A DNA stretch of 23,103 nt from Dictyocoela muelleri (GCA_016256075.1 SDVU01000067.1:1-23103), one strand, 5' to 3'. Numbered from the stretch's first letter, positions 1 through 9,174 are shown. The notes: generated by a model not told the origin, from the sequence alone. Made by a program: numbers and translations.

Positions 1-495
1 ACCAACGAGTGATTTTAGCAATGATAAGCTAGGTGGCCCCAATATGGTTGTTCAAATAGACGAGACTATGTTGAATTACAAAGTTAAGTCTCATAGGGGC
101 CGATCTTCATCAAATAGAACCGACTCGCTTTGTATTGTGGAATTTAATAGCAAAATTACTCGTTGCTTTGCAAAAATAATTCCGAATAAGAGTCAGCAAA
201 CATAGTGCCGATAATAAGAGAACAGGTTTGCCAAAATAGTATTATCTACACTGATGAACACGGGGCTTACTGCAACCTAGGTAATTATTTTACAACTAAT
301 GGGACAGTTTGCCACAAATACACATTTGTAAATTGCGAAACAGGTGTGCATACTCAAGGCATTGAATCTTTTCATAATGAGCTTAAATTTGAGATAAAAA
401 GACGAAAAGGAATATTAACTAAGTCTAGAGAAAGTTTTCTGAATGAGTTTTGTTTTTATTTTATAACAGAGAAAGATTTATGTGCGCCGTGCTAG
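1..495 (+). pseudogene. Merlin (IS1016/IS1595-like) transposase fragment, copy A1
   Basis: C-terminal half of a DDE transposase of the Merlin superfamily; the N-terminus lies outside the window. The reading starts in frame 2 with GGPN then VQIDETMLNYK (first catalytic Asp near base 58), followed by SHRG and SNRTD. The frame changes near base 200, and the rest reads IYTDEHGAY (second Asp) and VHTQGIESFH (catalytic Glu), ending at the TAG at 493-495. The three catalytic residues are therefore present but in two frames, so it is a pseudogene with at least one frameshift. The GTG-started open frame at 205-495 is only its second half. Its closest relative in the window is copy A2 at 5686-6785, which shares VQ(I/V)DET.LNYK..(S/N)HRG and SNRTD. 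I did not find a terminal repeat downstream. Confidence 0.85.
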
Positions 496-625
496 ATTTA
501 ATAAAAGAAAATGAATTTAAATTCTTTTTTATTTTTTATATTTATATACCATTATAATATTATCTAAAATTTTCTAAATACTCTAAAGATTTTTATATAA
601 GTCATTTTTATAAAAAAATAAAAAA
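496..625. other. AT-rich spacer, no gene seen
   Basis: Homopolymer-rich A/T sequence between the end of Merlin A1 and the palindrome. No coding potential or RNA gene is visible. Confidence 0.6.
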
Positions 626-677
626 GGGACACATACCCCAAGTTTTCCCCCTGGGGGAAAACTCGGGGTATGATCCC
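626..677. repeat. GC-rich near-perfect palindrome
   Basis: The core at 632-672 pairs 20 bp against 20 bp with one mismatch around a single central base (652). The arm reads CATACCCC, one mismatch position, then AGTTTTCCCCC. The palindrome continues outward, with one indel, to GGGA at 626 and TCCC at 677. It is the most G+C-rich stretch of the left 3 kb. It could be a tiny foldback element or two abutting element ends. No target duplication was recognised. Confidence 0.85.
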
Positions 678-969
678 GATTTTTTTGACCACTTAAAATG
701 TCGAACTTTTTGACCATAATGTCTTTCAGAGAACTTTGTGGAATATAATGCATTTAAATATGTATATAATAACAAAAATAAACATATTGATTCACAAAAA
801 ATTGGCATAGGCTTGTGAATTGCTGTAAATTAAATTATCAAAAGGATAAATTTTTTTGACCAATCATAATTTTTGACTGCTTTTTTCGAAATTTTTTTTC
901 AATACATTTAAGCACAAAAAATAATGGAATCATTTTAAACACATTTTTTTAAAAAAAATTAGCTTAAGC
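678..969. other. Spacer with recurring TTTTTGAC motif
   Basis: No gene is seen. The motif TTTTTGACC occurs at about 682-690, 707-715 and 853-861, and TTTTTGACT at about 871-879, all on the plus strand. The block lies between the palindrome and the Tigger 1 start and may be the decayed left end of that element, but no matching inverted copy was found at the right end. Confidence 0.4.
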
Positions 970-1271
970 ATGAGGATCAAGAAAAAAATATCACTGAGAG
1001 AAAAAAAGAATCGTGCTCGAAATCAATGAGAAAGGCTACCAAACATCATATTTAATAAATAAATACAATATTACTATGCCTGTGAAAAGGGTTATCATAA
1101 AAAACATCATTGAGATTTCCGCTATAGGCGAAAGTATATCCTTGGGAAACTGACAAATATATCCTGTAGTTCATCAAAATATTTTGAAATTGATATTTTT
1201 TTGAACGGAAATATCAAACTCTTAGATCAAAAAATATCACGATTACATAACTCAACTTGCTCAATTTGGCT

Positions 1272-1583
1272 AAAGATTTGGTTCTCCAACGGGTTATGCC
1301 ACTGTAAAGAAACGAGGAAGATAATGAAATTATATTGAAATAAACGTAAAATCTTCTGTTGACTAACCTTAACGGCTTTGTTTTTCTTATAAAAATATAT
1401 TTCCGTAAAAATTAAATTTTTTTGGGTAGCAAAAAAAAATACTTTATTTAGAAATATATTTCTATAAGAAAAAACGGAACCGGTAACGTAAATCAACAGA
1501 AGATTTTACGCTTATTTCAATATAATTTTATTATCTTCCTCGTTTCTTTACAGTGGCATAACCCGTTGGAGAACCAAAGATTT
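1272..1583. mobile_element. Foldback MITE (GGTTCTC family), element at 1280-1575 with 8-bp target duplication
   Basis: The element runs from GGTTCTCCAACGGGTTATGC at 1280 to the inverse complement ending GGAGAACC at 1575 (296 bp). It is flanked by identical 8-bp copies of AAAGATTT at 1272-1279 and 1576-1583. The outer 80 or so bases of the two arms match with only about two differences, and weaker pairing continues to the middle, so almost the whole element folds into one hairpin. There is no ORF of its own; open frames inside are by-products. The terminal sequence matches the right end of Merlin D (11478), and 8-9 bp duplications are typical of Merlin, so Merlin transposase is the likely mobiliser. 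It sits inside the Tigger 1 transposase and is therefore younger than that gene. Confidence 0.92.
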
Positions 1584-2249
1584 TTACAGAAATTAGAACA
1601 TGGATATAAAAAGACCGCTACATATATAAAAAAATGTAAAACTACAAAATTTGTCCTTTATCGCTTTATATGGGGAGTTTGTGAGCGCTGATAAATCGAA
1701 TATTGAGTAATTCAAAGAAGAACTTGTTGAAAAATGTTTGTTTTACGGAAAGAGTAATTTATTTAAAATTGATGAAACATCTCTTTATATTAAAGCGGGA
1801 CGTACAAAATCATATGTGATAAAAAAACTTTCGGATAATAAGAATATAAAACAAAATAAAACTAGAATAACTCTGATGTTGTGCTGTAATTCGGTTGGTG
1901 AAAAATTAACTTCTCTATTAATAGGAGAGTCAGAAAACCCGGTGCTTTTAAGAGTATTAATTTAAAATCATTTAATGTAATCTACAGAAAAAATAAGACT
2001 TCTTGGCTTACATCAAGAATTTTTACTATATATCTAACTATTTTTAATCAGAAACTCACTAAAGATGACCGTAAGATACTTATAGTCTTAGAAAATTTTT
2101 AGCGGGCACAAAGTGGAAGACAAGTCGAACATTAAGCTAATGTCCTTTTTAGACCTTACTGCATATCTAATATACAACCTTTAGATGCTGGAATCATACA
2201 TTCATTTAAAGCGAAAATTAAATCACTGCTATTTAATTTTTAAATATTC

Positions 2250-2590
2250 ATTGCCCTGGTTGGATTTGCCAACCCTCTCACCTTGTGGTCGCCTTTTAAG
2301 AGTAAATAAAGTATATCCCGAAAACAACATTTTTATTTATTTTTCGCTTCTTATATACCTTAAGAAGCCAATAAAATGTTGACGATAATAACAAACCAAT
2401 AAAATCCATTTCTCCTTTTAAACTGACAACAAAAACTAACTTTAAATCCCTTTACTTTGAATCCAATGAATAAGGAGATTTTACTTCTTTTTCATTTGAC
2501 AGTAAATAAATGTTTTCATAGGATGCATTGCATCCAACAGCCCTATTTGAAAATCTTGATAACTCCTCGATTTATAAGAATATGGATTTA
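2250..2590. other. Unassigned insert-like spacer within Tigger 1
   Basis: The gap between the third catalytic Asp block and the C-terminal block of Tigger 1 is longer than expected for the family. It holds a small hairpin (GCTTCTTATATACCTTAAGAAGC, about 2345-2368). It may also be bounded by weakly similar inverted ends, CTGGTTGGATTTGCC near 2255 and the region around 2525-2552. This suggests another small insertion, but no target duplication was confirmed. Confidence 0.35.
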
Positions 2591-2982
2591 TTCGTGATTA
2601 TTGGCTGGTTTAAGAAAGTATTAAACAGTATCTCTACACAAAACATTGAAAATTGTGGAAAAAACCCGAAATTTTAGGTAAAAAGCATGTGAAAAAGAAA
2701 TTAACATGGAAATTATGGAGGATCCTAGTATTTCTAATGATAATGACGCATTGGTTGATTTTGAAGAAATTATTAACGTAGACATTGAAAGAGTGGATAT
2801 ATCAAGATGTTCTAATGTGCTTAAATAAATAAAAAATACTATCCATGCTCTTCTGGAATATAATTCAGAGCATGTCAAAGAGGCCCTCGATATTTATGAT
2901 AAAATCATTTATGAGTATATTACTAAGCATCACAAAGATACGCTTGATTATTTATTCGATAAACATAATAAAAGAAAATAAA

Positions 2983-3136
2983 TAAAATATTTTAATTAAT
3001 TGAAAATTTTAAGCTATCGAAGCTTTTATCAAGTCTAAATTTCGACCTATACTGTATTTATATATACAGTCAGCGTAAAACTGTTAAAATAATCAGTTAA
3101 TGGATACTTCAAGCCCCGTAACTCCACCAAAAAAAA
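2983..3136. other. Spacer with small hairpin
   Basis: AT-rich DNA after Tigger 1. ACTGTATTTATATATACAGT at about 3049-3069 is self-complementary and is followed by CAGCGTAAAACTG, which resembles pogo-type ends only by starting with CAGT. Nothing else is recognised. Confidence 0.35.
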
Positions 3137-3460
3137 TGCCCAATCCTTAAAATTTCCAGTCCCTAAAATGTCCAATCTTCATAATTCCCAATCATAAAAA
3201 TTACATATCCTCAAAATGCTAATTCACATTATTCCATATCCTCAAAATACCATATCCTCAAACTTTTTATAAATTTTTGTTGTTTTAAAAAGTAAACTAA
3301 AAAATGAAAATTTATAAAAAGTTGGTGGATATGGTATTTTGAAGATATGGCTTTTTTGTGATATGATGTTTTGAGGATATAGTATTTTGGGGATTGGGCA
3401 TTTTGGAAATTGATAATTTTGGGGATTGTGAATTTTTGGGATAGGGCATTTTGGCATAGG
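3137..3460. repeat. Inverted array of degenerate 16-bp tandem repeats
   Basis: The left arm (about 3137-3277) is a run of about eight degenerate units with consensus CCATATCCTCAAAATN and a period of 15-17 bp. The right arm (about 3307-3460) is the inverse complement of the same array, again about eight units. The arms flank a short loop (about 3278-3306) and also pair through TTTATAAA next to the loop. The two overlapping minus-strand open frames here (Pro-Lys-rich) are translations of the repeat, not genes. The whole is a foldback structure built from a minisatellite. Confidence 0.85.
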
Positions 3461-3623
3461 TCCACTTCAAGCATCTAATATAGCAGTGTCTAATCTTTAG
3501 AATAAAACAGATAAAAACATTTTATTTTTCATATTTTCCTTCTATTTGAAATGTGCTGAAAACAAATCCATTATTAACAGAACTGGTTCATTTTCAATAT
3601 TTTTTGAGGTTTATAAGTATGTT

Positions 3624-4104
3624 ACTTTCGATAAAAGGCTAGATAGCTCAGTGTTAACACTCTTGAATGTAAATTTAAGTATCTTGGTTCGAATCCCGCC
3701 GACGTCACTTTTAATAAATAATGAGGGAATGATATTAAGCGATCATAACTATATAATTATAGTATAATTCACAGTTATTCCAGTGTGCTATAGCTGATTA
3801 AGACTTTGTATAATATGACAATGAGGCAGAAGGAACTCTCTTAGGTATGGGGATGAGTGCAGCGACGCATATCGGCATAAAGTAGTGGAAAATAAATTCA
3901 TGAAAAGTTTTAATTACCTGTATCCTACCGAGTCATTGATAAAACGAAAATCGCGTATACAGCTGGGCTTCTGGGTAGCTTAAGAAGTGCCGTATTATAG
4001 GAACACCAAGAACCAAGGGTATCAGATCCATGTAAGAGACAGCTCTCCTGGTTGGCAGCTATGGATGTTGTCAACATTTATTATATATATACTTTCGATA
4101 AAAG
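3624..4104 (+). mobile_element. tRNA-headed SINE, copy 1 (3638-4090) with 14-bp target duplications
   Basis: The identical 14-mer ACTTTCGATAAAAG at 3624-3637 and 4091-4104 encloses a 453-bp sequence ending in an AT-rich (TA)n tail, as expected for LINE-driven retrotransposition. The head has a pol III A box-like TAGCTCAGTGT (3644-3654) and a perfect B box GGTTCGAATCC (3686-3696), spaced as in a tRNA gene. The remaining roughly 370 bp is a body shared with copy 2 at 17281-17745 (by eye about 80-85% identical) and has no open frame. The first bases of the tRNA-like head, present in copy 2, are missing or changed here. It does not encode a protein and depends on an outside reverse transcriptase. 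Confidence 0.85.
3644..3696 (+). promoter_or_regulatory. Internal pol III promoter boxes of SINE copy 1
   Basis: A box-like TAGCTCAGTGT at 3644-3654 and B box GGTTCGAATCC at 3686-3696, about 31 bp apart. The B box fits the GGTTCGANTCC consensus exactly. Confidence 0.75.
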
Positions 4105-4249
4105 ATGTAGTTATGTGTTCTTTCTATATTTAACTTCGATTTAGTGGGTCTAAATTTTAATTATTTTAATATTTTGATATTTTTTTAAATTTTAATAAGT
4201 AGTGCTAACAAAAAAAAATTCAATCTGCTGAAATAATAAATTTTTATGT

Positions 4250-4860
4250 AAATATTGAGTGAGAAACATGAGTTTTTCTTATCTTGGCATTTTTAGAACC
4301 TTTCAATGTCATCGTTCTACTATTTTCTTGTTCAAAATAGCGTGTAACTAGATTAAAATTAATTATGTTCTTTTTTATATCATATTTATTTTTATATCTC
4401 TCGTATTTGTAATAAAATCAATATCCAAATACTTGACATTGTCAGGTAAAAGTCTACAAGAAGTTTGTGCTTTCGACACAAAGTCATGTCTTTTCTTAAA
4501 ATTTCTATATATACTTTCGAACAAGAAAACTCAGTTAAATCTAGAGTTCTTGCAGTACTTATAGCCTTCTTAGGGAGATATTTGTTTTTTATCATAATAC
4601 CTTTTTTGTTCATGTAATGTATCTAATTCATAAGCATTATTTAACTCAGGACATTTGATACTTCCGTCTTTACCGAAAACTTTCTTAATTAGAGATATAG
4701 ACTTATTCGAGTCGTTGAGAACTGACATAAAATCTGTTTTTTATTTAAACTGAAAACATTTTATGTGTAATTTTACATTTTTCAGCGATTCTAGATTCTA
4801 TCTTTTTTGATCTATCTTCTTTTGATTTTTATGATTCCTTTTAAAACTGTCATATTAAAC
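4250..4860 (-). pseudogene. Tigger/CENP-B-type transposase fossil (Tigger 2)
   Basis: Minus-strand remnant of a second pogo/Tigger transposase. Reading downwards from 4860 there is a basic N-terminus, then LNDSNKSISLIKKVFGKDG and LNNAYELDTL. After a frame change KKAISTARTLDLTEFSCSK follows (inside the open frame 4392-4613), which matches the CENP-B-type HTH pattern (K-A--A--L----F--S-GW). Further down, near 4300, TMTLKGSKNAKIRKT resembles the LKG-K motif that precedes the catalytic strand block. No DDE triad was recovered, so only the DNA-binding half and the start of the core survive. At least two frameshifts and stops are present. It is distinct in sequence from Tigger 1 and Tigger 3. Confidence 0.6.
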
Positions 4861-5139
4861 TTATTTGTGGAACTTTTTATTGTTTCTCGGGATTTTATTT
4901 CTGAGATAAAGGGTTATAATAAATTTAAAAATTTATGTTTTATCTCGTTTATAATACATTGTCTTATAAGCGAGTAAATACAGTAGAAACATATTTTGAT
5001 TTAATTATACTGAAAAAAATTCGGATTAGAGGTGTCTATAATTCAACATCTATTTAAAAAATAAAAATAAATAATTTATTTGTTAAAAATAATTGAAAAA
5101 AAGGCAAAAATTAATTATATAGGTCAAAAAGAACATAAA
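4861..5139. other. AT-rich spacer with possible Tigger-type terminal repeat
   Basis: No gene is seen. At 5010-5038 the minus strand reads GACACCTCTAATCCGAA followed by a T-rich stretch and CAGTA. Terminal repeats with CCTCTAATCCGA are seen in pogo/Jerky-type elements, so this may be the 5' end of Tigger 2. A partner copy was not found in the window. Confidence 0.3.
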
Positions 5140-5560
5140 CATATTAATGATCTCCAATAGAATCTTCATTTACCATAAAACAGATGTTTGGTTTTTTTTT
5201 CAATAGAGTCAATAAATTTTCAATCTTATGTGTATATATTTTAGTTATAGAGCTCGCAAAATTCTTTTTATGGCAAACAGAGTTCTGAAGTAATCTCTAT
5301 CCTTTAAAGAATTATAATATAGTCACATATCTGATATTATATTAATTTTCTTTCATTTTTTTTATTTTAGGTAATAATGTTTTGGAGTCGCTTTTTATAA
5401 ACTTTTAAAAATAACTCACATTAGATTTAACTCCATTTTTCGTTTTCATATCGCTTCTACAAATCGATATTTAGCATATTTCCTTTTTAAACAAATGACT
5501 TTTATCGATTGGAGTTCTTTAAAATACACTTTTATTTTAATGGAGTTTTTTCAACAAAAC
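5140..5560 (-). pseudogene. Merlin transposase fossil, copy F
   Basis: Minus-strand remnant. The clearest block, read from about 5285 down to 5150, is CHKKNFASSITKIYTHKIENLLTLLKKK, the Merlin C-terminal block (family pattern VNHS-NFVDP-TGAHT--IE--W---KK) with the catalytic Glu in KIENL. Upstream, near 5320, ISDM.LYYNSLKD fits the second Asp block (SD-W--Y--L). The first Asp block is not readable. Several frame changes and stops are present. It lies just left of Merlin A2, in the same orientation but from a different family. Confidence 0.6.
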
Positions 5561-5685
5561 ATTTTATTTTTTCTTTATTAATTTTATAATGTAATCATTC
5601 TTTCATAGATAATCACGATTTTTAGCATTCGATTATAAGAAAGTGTATACACAAAAAAATAATATGCGAATATTAAGATGTTTTC

Positions 5686-6785
5686 GATCTGGTGTAAAAT
5701 TTTCTCCCAATGGTAGCTAGGTAAAATTTTCACCCAGCAAAAAAAATGTTTTTTTGCAAATAAAAAAAACAATAAAAAACAAAAAAAATAAAAAAAACAT
5801 AAAAAACAAAAGAAAACGATATGTCTTAAAATGATATATTTATTAAATTTAAGACTTTAGTCATGAAAAATTTTTGTTATTGTAGTAATAACATACTTTT
5901 TTAAAAATGTCACTTCTATTTTCAGTTTTAAATCCCAACCGTGACTTTATTTTCTTTATCAATAAGTTATTGAAGCATTCAACTGCCTGTGATTTACACC
6001 ATTGTCACAATTTATATAACTATATTTATGACAAACAGTGCTGTGATCATTGAAAAATTCTTTTAAATTGTTGTATGCTCCATTTTCGTTTGTCCAAATA
6101 ATGCTGTTAGCAGCAACCTGTAAAAATTAAATAGGCACTAGGGTAAATTAGTCTTTGTTTTTTATTACAGTTGCGAATAATCTTTTAATATTATTTTCAA
6201 ATTCAATTATGCAAATTGCATCGGTCCTGTTTGAAGGAAACTCACCCCTATGGTTTTTTTCTTTATAATTAAGCGTGGTCTCATCTACTTGAACTATTTT
6301 ACCTACTCCACACATCTTATCGAAGAAATTCAAGATCCAGATCCTATCAACAATCTTATCAATTGTCTTCAGAATAGTCTTTTTTAAAAAAATGAAGAAA
6401 TTGATAATACTATATACGGCATTCTTGCAATATAACAAAACACTATTTTAAAAATTTCTTTTAAGGCAAATTTAAATTCTCAAAAAAAACTATTTGTTCT
6501 TATTGAGATGTATTTTTCATAATTGATACAATTTTTATTCAAAAATCTCCAGGCATAAAGATCAACATTGCTTTTATAACAACACAAAGAACACGAATGG
6601 TTGCATTTTAAACAAAAACATTCTATATTTAAATAATTATTATCGAATAAAACATAAATAAATTCAAGATTATTTATTTTTTTTTGATTTTTTATTGAAA
6701 ATCATTTGGTTTCATAGGAAGTATAGAGAATTTCCTTTTTTAACTGGTGTAAAATTTACCTGTGGGTAAAATTTTACACCAGATC
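5686..6785 (-). mobile_element. Merlin element A2 (terminal repeats and dead transposase)
   Basis: The ends are an 18-bp perfect inverted repeat GATCTGGTGTAAAATTTT (5686-5703, and inverted at 6768-6785). Weaker similarity extends outward for some 35 bases on both sides. The enclosed transposase reads on the minus strand. Its zinc-ribbon-like N-terminus (CFCLKCNHSCSLC, near 6600) is followed by SIRTNSFFENLNL and KIVQVDETTLNYKEKNHRG with SNRTD (in the open frame 6148-6438). Next come IIWTNENGAYNNL, where the second catalytic Asp is Asn, and QAVECFNNL with the Glu. Frame changes occur near 6150 and near the HTQ-equivalent site, so the gene is broken. Copy A1 at 1-495 is the same family. A clear target duplication was not identified. 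Confidence 0.8.
6744..6782. repeat. Subterminal hairpin of Merlin A2
   Basis: CTGGTGTAAAATTTACC faces GGGTAAAATTTTACACCAG across a 3-base loop, so the right end of A2 carries its terminal motif twice in opposite orientation. The left end lacks this arrangement. Confidence 0.8.
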
Positions 6786-6892
6786 CGATGTTTTTAACAT
6801 CTAATTTCAAATTATTTAATTCTGAATCAGACGGAATACCCGTCTTTTATGCAATTATTACAATGCCAGATCATCACTATTCGGTTCTCCGT

Positions 6893-7204
6893 CAGGTTAG
6901 ACTCCCCCTTTAAAAATAAAAATCGCTGTTCAGAAGAGATGAGGCCATGTTTCTTATTTGAAAGAAGACCTTTATAAAAAGTTAAATACCTATCATGTTT
7001 TATATTTCTCTATGAAGCTTTATTTTGCACTTTACTAAATTTGTTGCTTCACACCAAATTTAGTAAACTGCAAAATAAAGCTTCATAGAGAAATATTACA
7101 AAAAAGAGAGATGTACTTTTTATAACGGTCTTATTTCAAATGTTAAACACGCCTACTCTCTTCTGAACAGCGATTTTTATTTTTCAATGGGGTGGCTAAC
7201 CCGG
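6893..7204. mobile_element. Foldback MITE related to Merlin D
   Basis: The left arm begins GGTTCTCCGTCAGGTTAG at 6893. The right arm ends GGTGGCTAACCCGG at 7204, having lost or changed the outermost 10 or so bases. Both arms share AAAAATCGCTGTTCAGAAGA (inverted on the right) and a region around TTATTTGAAA and TATAAAAAGTTA that also occurs in both ends of Merlin D. The centre is a second tight hairpin (ATGAAGCTTTATTTTGC and its complement around TTTAGTAAA). No coding capacity; a non-autonomous derivative of the Merlin D family. No target duplication is visible because the right end is damaged. Confidence 0.82.
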
Positions 7205-7426
7205 AAAAATAACTTAAGCAAAGTTAAAAAAGAATAAAAAAAGAATAAAAAAAGAACTATTTCTTTAATAAAATAATAAGAAATTCGAAAAATTCAATAT
7301 CTTTATGATTTCTGAAAAACACAAAATGTTTAAATGATCGGTAAATGTATCTAGCTTAATACCATAGCTATAATGTTTGTTTTTTTTAAATGTATCCATA
7401 AATTTTCCATCTTTTGTGTATTATCT

Positions 7427-7502
7427 TTCGTTTCGGGCTGTACAAAGTTGTATTTATGATTCACCGTGTCCCGATACATACCTTGTATATATTTATAGGA
7501 AA
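7427..7502. repeat. 76-bp direct repeat, left copy, flanking the MULE
   Basis: Matches 9175-9250 with about five differences, starting TTCGTTTCGGGCTGTACAAA and ending TAGGAAA. It is part of the Merlin B coding sequence and stops exactly where the MULE end begins. Confidence 0.9.
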
Positions 7503-9174
7503 CCCAGCAGCCCGTTTTTTCGCTTTTGGCGAAAAATCGGACGTTTGGATTGGCGAAACACTCGATTTTTCGCCGAGAGAATTAAATAATAATTTTTATA
7601 CTTCATGGATCAAAAATATAAATAGAATATATGAAAAAAGGTATTTTATTCAAACTTTCAATGAAATTGTCGGTTAATAGCAAATAAATATTCTATACCG
7701 TCATATTGATATAAATTATTAACAATAAATTCCAATATTTTTGCAATCCTCTTACCACTATTATTCTGCATTTTTCCATTTTTTTATTGTAAAAATTTTA
7801 CCTCAGTGTTTTTTTTGCTCTTTTTTATAATTATAACAAAATTTGCCAAATTAGTGGATTTTATCACAGCTTTTCTATTTAAAATCCGGTGCCAAGCCTC
7901 AAGACTGTTAGTTGTTACTGAGACTGAATTTAAGATTCTATCATAAACTGACCTTATTTCTGTTGAATAAAAAGAAAACCCCCGGTTTAAAAACAACTTT
8001 GAATACACGGGTATGTTTTAGAATAATAAATTAAAAATTCTTTACAATTTTTTAATTTTATAAGATCCGCATATTTCTCAATTAAAAGCTAAAAAATATT
8101 ATTTTATCAGACGGAACGTATGATAATGAAATTAGACACTTAATAAAATAATTGAATCTTTCGTCTTCTTTGTATTAAAGTGTTAAGTTTTGTTTTTGAA
8201 TATTTCTCCAGATAGCCTGAGCATAAAAAATTGGCATGTTCTTATGTTTGTTGAAGGAAAAATTTCATTTATTGTGTTAATAACGGCGGTTTCCAGATCA
8301 CAAATTACAAATTCGGGCATTGTTGATATTTTTTGAAATATTAATTTCAATAGCTTCTGATACGACACTTTGTTATTGTTTTTCATAAGACAATATACTA
8401 AAAGAATTCTAGTACCAAAAACTACACCATGGATCGTATATAGTTGCGTAAAATTTTTATGGGCAACTCTAAAGGTACTATCCATTAACCAGGTTTTCGA
8501 TGCTTTTAATTTTTCAAATTCTGAATTCACAGCCCAAACTATAATTCTATCTGCACATTCAAAATTATCAGAATATGCTAGAAAATCTTTATTATCTAAA
8601 TTTATTTTTATAAAATCAATTATATCATCATATTTTTTATTATTCATTATTTTATTCATTTTTTTTCTTATAGAATTATCTCTGTGACAATCATATCTTG
8701 GTAAAGTCAAATTCTCAAGTTCATTTTCTTCAATACCTTTGATACTTTCAAGAAATATATCATTAAATGTCTCATTACTATTCAAAACCTTCTTCAATAT
8801 TTTTTATTTTAACTCATGAACTTTATTTTGTAATTTTAAACTTGAATGTACATTAGATTTATCTTTAGTAACCTTGTATTTATCAATATCAGTATAAAAA
8901 AATCCTCCACACGCTCTAATTACACACCTCCATCGTTTGCTATGGTTTATAATTCTGTCAAAATTATACTTTATTCTTTGTATATTAAAACATTTCTTAT
9001 TCGATTAGATTTCGTAAAATAAAATTTTTGATCCATGAGAGTATAACAAAAATAATTATTTAATTCTCTTGGCGAAAAATCGGGTGTTTCGCCAATCCAA
9101 TTAACCGATTTTTCGCCAAAGGCGAAAAAAAATAAAACATCCGATTTTTCGCCATTGGCGAAAAAACAGCTGCC
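7503..9174 (-). mobile_element. MULE (Mutator-like) transposon with long iteron-rich terminal repeats
   Basis: The ends are inverted repeats of about 120-145 bp (7503-7620 and 9030-9174), beginning with a GCAGC-like terminus then TTTTTTCGC. They contain repeated copies of the short palindrome TTTTTCGCCNNNGGCGAAAAA: two partial copies on the left, more on the right. They also share GGATTGGCGAAACAC, AGAGAATTAAATAAT and the inner GGATCAAAAAT. The element carries one transposase gene on the minus strand and is inserted in Merlin B. The bases on each side form a 76-bp direct repeat instead of the 8-11 bp duplication usual for MULEs. Confidence 0.85.
7658..9036 (-). pseudogene. MULE transposase with FLYWCH-type N-terminus, lightly broken
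   Basis: Starts MDQKFYFTKSNRIRN (ATG at 9036). After a frame change near 8990 comes a FLYWCH-like zinc finger segment (YNFDRIINHSKRWRCVIRACGGFFY, ending with VHSSL where the family has HNH). A stop near 8811 precedes the 204-residue open frame 8183-8797. That frame holds the MULE core: TWLMDSTFRVAHKNFTQLYT (first Asp), then LYTIHG, PEFVICDLETAVINTI (second Asp) and FPSTNIRTCQFF. After frame changes between 8183 and 8010, the open frame 7784-8008 gives TTNSLEAWHRILNRKAV, with the catalytic Glu in N-LEAWH. One more in-frame stop at 7784 precedes about 40 further residues to the TGA at 7658. About four or five breaks; all catalytic residues remain. Confidence 0.88.

Larger units (their letters stand above)
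970..2982 (+). pseudogene. pogo/Tigger-like transposase fossil (Tigger 1), interrupted by a MITE
   Basis: Degraded DDE_1 (Tigger/CENP-B-like) transposase readable in order across frames. ATG at 970 begins MRIKKKISLREKKNRARNQ, followed by a psq-type helix-turn-helix (EINEKGYQTSYLINKYNIT). The MITE at 1280-1575 then interrupts the gene. CENP-B-type HTH traces follow (FTEIRTW across the insertion site, later FKEELVEKCLFYG). The catalytic core has FKIDETSLYIK (first Asp at 1771), TRITLMLCCNSVGEKL and LLIGESENP. At the second position ILIVLENF (2091-2093) has Glu where the family has Asp. The third Asp is in IQPLDAGIIHSFKAK (2184). A C-terminal part (WFKKVLNSISTQNIENCGK, then an acidic tail and DYLFDKHNKRK) runs to the TAA at 2982. 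Several frameshifts and stops and the D-to-E change make it inactive. Terminal repeats were not found. Confidence 0.85.

Noticed and set aside
3137-3460. A CRISPR array
   Set aside because: The units are 16 bp, degenerate and without spacers, in a eukaryotic transposon-rich setting.
3229-3474. Pro/Lys-rich proteins on the minus strand
   Set aside because: They are translations of the 16-bp inverted tandem repeat in several frames.
3641-3710. A tRNA gene (A and B boxes)
   Set aside because: The same 450-bp unit recurs at 17281, with target duplications around copy 1. The arms do not form a proper cloverleaf, so it is a SINE head.
3546-3767. 73-residue plus-strand protein
   Set aside because: Half of it is the SINE head and it crosses the SINE boundary at 3638.
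4392-4613. A host gene on the minus strand
   Set aside because: Its motif pattern and the neighbouring frames fit the CENP-B-type DNA-binding half of a Tigger transposase.
6120-6165. An intron (TTTTTACAG 3' splice-like site) in Merlin A2
   Set aside because: Comparison with copy A1 shows the corresponding region is coding, with frame damage. No fitting 5' splice site is seen.
7377-7677. Two plus-strand open frames of 70 and 87 residues
   Set aside because: They cross the junction between Merlin B and the MULE end and follow the terminal repeat; they are by-products of the insertion.
8370-8687. 105-residue plus-strand protein
   Set aside because: It lies opposite the MULE transposase core, which has clear family motifs; the plus frame is a shadow.
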